Under the pieces are notes generated by a model. That model was not told the origin of the DNA and made no database searches. It saw only the letters and a list, made by a program, of their open reading frames with translations. The position numbers were made by a program, and so were the translations under genes. This document shows, piece after piece, positions 61,335-64,000 of a DNA stretch of 64,000 nt (its first letter is position 1; every line of letters begins with the position of its first letter). The DNA comes from Mesosutterella multiformis (GTDB lineage: Bacteria; Pseudomonadota; Gammaproteobacteria; Burkholderiales; Burkholderiaceae_F), in contig NZ_BGZJ01000001.1 of NCBI RefSeq assembly GCF_003402575.1, positions 1,238,501 to 1,302,500 of the forward strand, in the 5' to 3' direction.

Positions 61335-62675
61335 TCAGGCAACGCTGATCAGCTGAGCAATCGGCGAAACACCTGAAAGTGAATCTGCGGCGAGAAGCAG
61401 GTCTGCCGCTTTCTCAGCACCCTCGTCACCCAGCGTTTTCTGCACAGCAGACACAAATTTCTGCCGGATGACGGCGGGATCCGCGGCGTCGTTTGAATTC
61501 CAGACTTTTTCCGAGAGAACGGTTCCATCCGAAAGCGTTACTTCGACTTCGGCGACGCGTCTCGGGAAAAGTGACGTAGCTTCAGGATCCTCAGTCACTT
61601 CAACCTTTCTGGCAAGCGCGAGCTTTCTTTCATCGGCTCTCGCTTCAGGCGTGAACTGAGACAGGGTGACCGCTCCATCCGTGATTGCCGCGGCAAAGCA
61701 CCAGGGAAGCGAGAATTTCGCCTCATCCTCCGTGCCATATCGGAATGCGCCGGTCACATCCACAGCGACACGATAGGTTTTCACGCGTACCGAGCGGATG
61801 GTATCCGGATCAAGCGGATGCTTTTTCATCAGGCTGAAAAGCGCGTCAAGCGGTGAATTCGTGTGACCGCAGGAGGCATACACCTTAAAGAAAGCCGTAT
61901 CAGAAACCAGTGTTTCCTCAGACGGATTTTCCAGGTTCTCCGGATGAGGATCCGAGCATGTGGCGGCTACAAACCCCTTCTTCCCGAGAAGTGCAGAGTG
62001 TGATCCGGTGAAGCCGGACTGTGCGAGAAGCGCCGCATCGATCCCGTTCTGGCAGGCTTCTGCGATATTGAGGGCTTTGGCGTGGGAGCCAAATGATTCG
62101 ATGAGACCGCCTGCCATTGTGGCAGCGAGTCCGATCGCGTTATTGGCAGCTTCCTCGTTAAGGCCGAGAATGCTCGCCGCGGTGGCCGCAGCCGCAACTG
62201 TGCCGACAGTTCCTGTGGTGTGCCAGGTTTTATAGTGCGAGGGATTCACGGTCCGTCCGAGACGCGCAAAGGTGTCGTAGCCAATGATGACGGCTTTCAG
62301 AAAATCAGCCCCTGTCGCGCCGGTTTTTTCTGCCAGTGCGAGGGCCACCGGAATCGTGACTGAACCCGGGTGCCCGATCGCTGTGCGGTGTCCGTCATCG
62401 AGCTCACAGACGTGACCTGCCACCCCATTCAGAAAAGCGGCGGATCGGGCGGGAAGGCGGTCATCAAGTCCGATAGCGGTGGATTCCGCCGCGCCGCCGA
62501 CCGAGCTGAGATACCTGCCGGCGATCACGGTCTGTGGGTAATGGGCGCCGGCGATCGCGCAGCCCGCCCAGTCAAGGATACGGAGTCTAGCGTCCGCCTT
62601 GAACTTTTCAGGGATCTTTTCCAGACTGCAGCCCGAAATAAACCGGGCGAGACCGGCCTGAAGCGGTTCTTCCAT
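61335..62675 (-). CDS. MmgE/PrpD-family protein
   Basis: A 446-residue protein of the family that holds 2-methylcitrate dehydratase, cis-aconitate decarboxylase and iminodisuccinate epimerase. Seen are RILDWAGCAIAGAHYPQ, FLNGVAGHVCELDDGHRTA, GHPGSVTIPVALALAE, NPSHYKTWHTTGTVGTVAAA and SFGSHAKALNIAEACQNGIDA. It lies directly after a DcuC-type transporter gene in the same direction, so the substrate is probably an organic di- or tricarboxylate. Which reaction it catalyses cannot be told. Confidence 0.88.
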   Translation of the reverse strand: MEEPLQAGLARFISGCSLEKIPEKFKADARLRILDWAGCAIAGAHYPQTVIAGRYLSSVGGAAESTAIGLDDRLPARSAAFLNGVAGHVCELDDGHRTAIGHPGSVTIPVALALAEKTGATGADFLKAVIIGYDTFARLGRTVNPSHYKTWHTTGTVGTVAAAATAASILGLNEEAANNAIGLAATMAGGLIESFGSHAKALNIAEACQNGIDAALLAQSGFTGSHSALLGKKGFVAATCSDPHPENLENPSEETLVSDTAFFKVYASCGHTNSPLDALFSLMKKHPLDPDTIRSVRVKTYRVAVDVTGAFRYGTEDEAKFSLPWCFAAAITDGAVTLSQFTPEARADERKLALARKVEVTEDPEATSLFPRRVAEVEVTLSDGTVLSEKVWNSNDAADPAVIRQKFVSAVQKTLGDEGAEKAADLLLAADSLSGVSPIAQLISVA

Positions 62676-62688
62676 AATTTCGTCTCCT

Positions 62689-62725
62689 AAAGAAAAGAGG
62701 AGCCGGATTGTTTCCCGGCCCCTCT
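62689..62725 (-). terminator. Hairpin between dcuC and the MmgE/PrpD gene
   Basis: On the minus strand AGAGGGGCCGG (62725-62715) pairs with CCGGCTCCTCT (62706-62696), followed by TTTTCTTT. It probably reduces but does not abolish read-through. Confidence 0.75.
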
Positions 62726-62739
62726 GTTCAGATTTCGGA

Positions 62740-64000
62740 TCAGTAGAAGATCACGAACGTTGCGATGAGATAGACCACCGTGGTGATAGCGAGCGGTATA
62801 GCGTTCCGCTTAACAACACGGAAGGGCGATACGTTCGCGAGTCCAGCCACAGCGACGATTGCGCCGGTCACAGGGGAAATCGTGCGGCCCATGCCGGTCA
62901 TCGTCTGCAGCGGGAGAAGCATCGTTGCCGTGTGGATTCCGTAGCGGGCGGCGATTTCCGGAATCAGCGGAGCGAACGAGAAGAAAGGCGCGTTTCCGGA
63001 TCCCATCAGGAAGGAAACGATGCCAATCACGAGCGCCATGGCGAGCACCATCGGGATAGCGCCGAGGCCGACAGACTGTGCCCCATCGATCAGCGTCTTG
63101 ATGGCGCCGATCGAGATAAGGCCTTTGCCGAAGACCTGGCCCGCGATGATGAGGGAGATCACGACTGTGAGCGCGTTGCCCATGCCCTTGAAGAACTCAC
63201 GGAGTCCGTCCATGGTGTCCATGACGTTCCGCGTACGGATAACGTCGAAGATCATGGCAACCATCACGGAGAGCACGATCGCGGTCGGGACGCCGACCTT
63301 CACGTTGATGCCGTACTGGCCGAGCACCACCGGGTTGAAGAGCAGCAGGATGAAGAGCGGGAGCATCGGAAGGAGAGCGTAGATCTTCGGGATCCGGGCT
63401 TCTTCAGAAGCTTTCTTTTCATCCATTTCGAGCGCGGCCATTTCTTCAGCCGTCAGCGGCTCAACGCCTTCCTTTTTATCCCAGTAACGCTGGGCAAAGT
63501 ACATGGAGATCAGCATCGAGAGCAGCATGAACGGGTAAATGGGCATCTGCCAGTGGAAGAAGTAATCCGCCCATTCGATATTCGCGGTTTTCGCGGTGAG
63601 AAGGCAGTTCGCGGAGCCCGGTCCAAGGTCGAAGAATCGGCTTGCTGCGATTGTGCAGACAGCCGTCATCTTCGGGACGCCCGCGCGGATCATGACCGGG
63701 TAGAGGGTCACCATCATCATGAGGGCAAGCCCTGCGGCGGACGGGATCGCGAGACCCACGATCTGAGTCACGATGAGCCCCATGCCGGCGAGGACATAGG
63801 GAGACTTCACGTACTTCAGGGGACCGCCCACAACGTCATAAAGAGCGCGGCCCGCATGAACGCGGTCCATGTATTTCGCGAAGCCCGCCATGCACATGAT
63901 GGAGAGACCGAGTTTCGCGAGAGTCGTGGACATGACATTTTCGACGACAAGGAAGATGTCGAAGAAAATGGAACCGGAACTCTTTTTGAGGCCGAGTCCG
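62740..64000 (-). CDS. DcuC-family C4-dicarboxylate transporter, 5' end outside window
   Basis: The visible 419 residues form about ten membrane helices. The reading frame is open through the right edge (residues IFFDIFLVVENVMSTTLAKLG precede the first internal Met), so the Met at 63933 is not the true start. Family motifs are SRFFDLGPGSANCLLTAKTA, GSGNAPFFSFAPLIPEIA and TGMGRTISPVTGAIVAVAG. DcuC exchanges or exports succinate and related C4 acids during anaerobic growth. It fits with the fumarate-reductase-like flavoprotein elsewhere in the window. Confidence 0.9.
   Translation of the reverse strand, partial: GLGLKKSSGSIFFDIFLVVENVMSTTLAKLGLSIMCMAGFAKYMDRVHAGRALYDVVGGPLKYVKSPYVLAGMGLIVTQIVGLAIPSAAGLALMMMVTLYPVMIRAGVPKMTAVCTIAASRFFDLGPGSANCLLTAKTANIEWADYFFHWQMPIYPFMLLSMLISMYFAQRYWDKKEGVEPLTAEEMAALEMDEKKASEEARIPKIYALLPMLPLFILLLFNPVVLGQYGINVKVGVPTAIVLSVMVAMIFDVIRTRNVMDTMDGLREFFKGMGNALTVVISLIIAGQVFGKGLISIGAIKTLIDGAQSVGLGAIPMVLAMALVIGIVSFLMGSGNAPFFSFAPLIPEIAARYGIHTATMLLPLQTMTGMGRTISPVTGAIVAVAGLANVSPFRVVKRNAIPLAITTVVYLIATFVIFY

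Noticed and set aside
1-64000. CRISPR array, prophage, transposon or tRNA genes
   Set aside because: No regularly spaced repeats, transposase or phage genes, inverted-repeat-bounded inserts, or tRNA T-loop signatures were noticed.

Overview
The window is a GC-rich stretch of bacterial chromosome that is almost fully coding. It suggests an anaerobic or microaerophilic betaproteobacterium, most likely of the Sutterellaceae (Sutterella, Parasutterella or a relative). The evidence is a rhizobial/betaproteobacterial-type hup-hyp uptake hydrogenase operon, a complete System I cytochrome c maturation operon, a class III (anaerobic) ribonucleotide reductase, a secreted fumarate-reductase-like flavoprotein next to a Crp/Fnr regulator, and a DcuC transporter. 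The taxonomic call is an inference from gene content. No rRNA, tRNA, IS element, prophage or CRISPR array was recognised.

Layout. 1-13005 (minus): hupS-L-C-D-F-G-H-I-J-K-hypA-B-F-C-D, a membrane-bound group 1 [NiFe] hydrogenase with its whole maturation pathway; hypD runs off the left edge. The small subunit carries the six-cysteine proximal-cluster signature of O2-tolerant enzymes. 13006-13576: divergent control region with an FNR-like site. 13577-20922 (plus): ccmABCDEFGHI. 21085-27265: aroD, an exported ankyrin protein, tatD and two tandem long-chain acyl-CoA ligases. 27540-30996 (minus): four genes built around an SCA-motif P1B ATPase that resemble a ferrosome (fez) iron-organelle locus. 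31580-34699 (plus): two NrdR boxes and an anaerobic ribonucleotide reductase whose glycyl-radical domain is a separate 65-residue protein, followed by nrdG.

34786-38747: an NhaC antiporter (minus), then a heavily structured transcript (about 36543-37241) that encodes a 62-residue protein, then a leader with mutually exclusive stems in front of yjiH-yjiG. 38924-44029: a DJ-1 protein, a phytase-esterase-like exported protein, a Crp/Fnr regulator with a candidate operator, the flavoprotein and a cysteine hydrolase. 44062-48619: two lipoproteins, a CopA copper ATPase with two extra C-terminal metal-binding domains behind an internal ribosome site, and a divergent HxlR regulator. 48698-58626: proC, a YigZ protein, a candidate sRNA, a membrane protein, an AGCS symporter, a radical SAM enzyme, a SWIM-SNF2 helicase, a small exported protein and HU. 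58970-64000: a Sel1-repeat protein, a membrane protein, a short candidate gene with its own terminator, an orphan HicB, an MmgE/PrpD protein and a DcuC transporter cut by the right edge.

How the genes fit together: H2 oxidation by HupSL feeds electrons through the b-type cytochrome HupC to the quinone pool. Ccm supports c-type cytochromes, and the periplasmic flavoprotein is a plausible terminal reductase. NrdD/NrdG supply dNTPs without oxygen. The fez-like locus and CopA handle iron and copper. The most unusual items are the fez-like locus, the split NrdD, the structured 36.5-37.6 kb RNA region and the CopA internal start.
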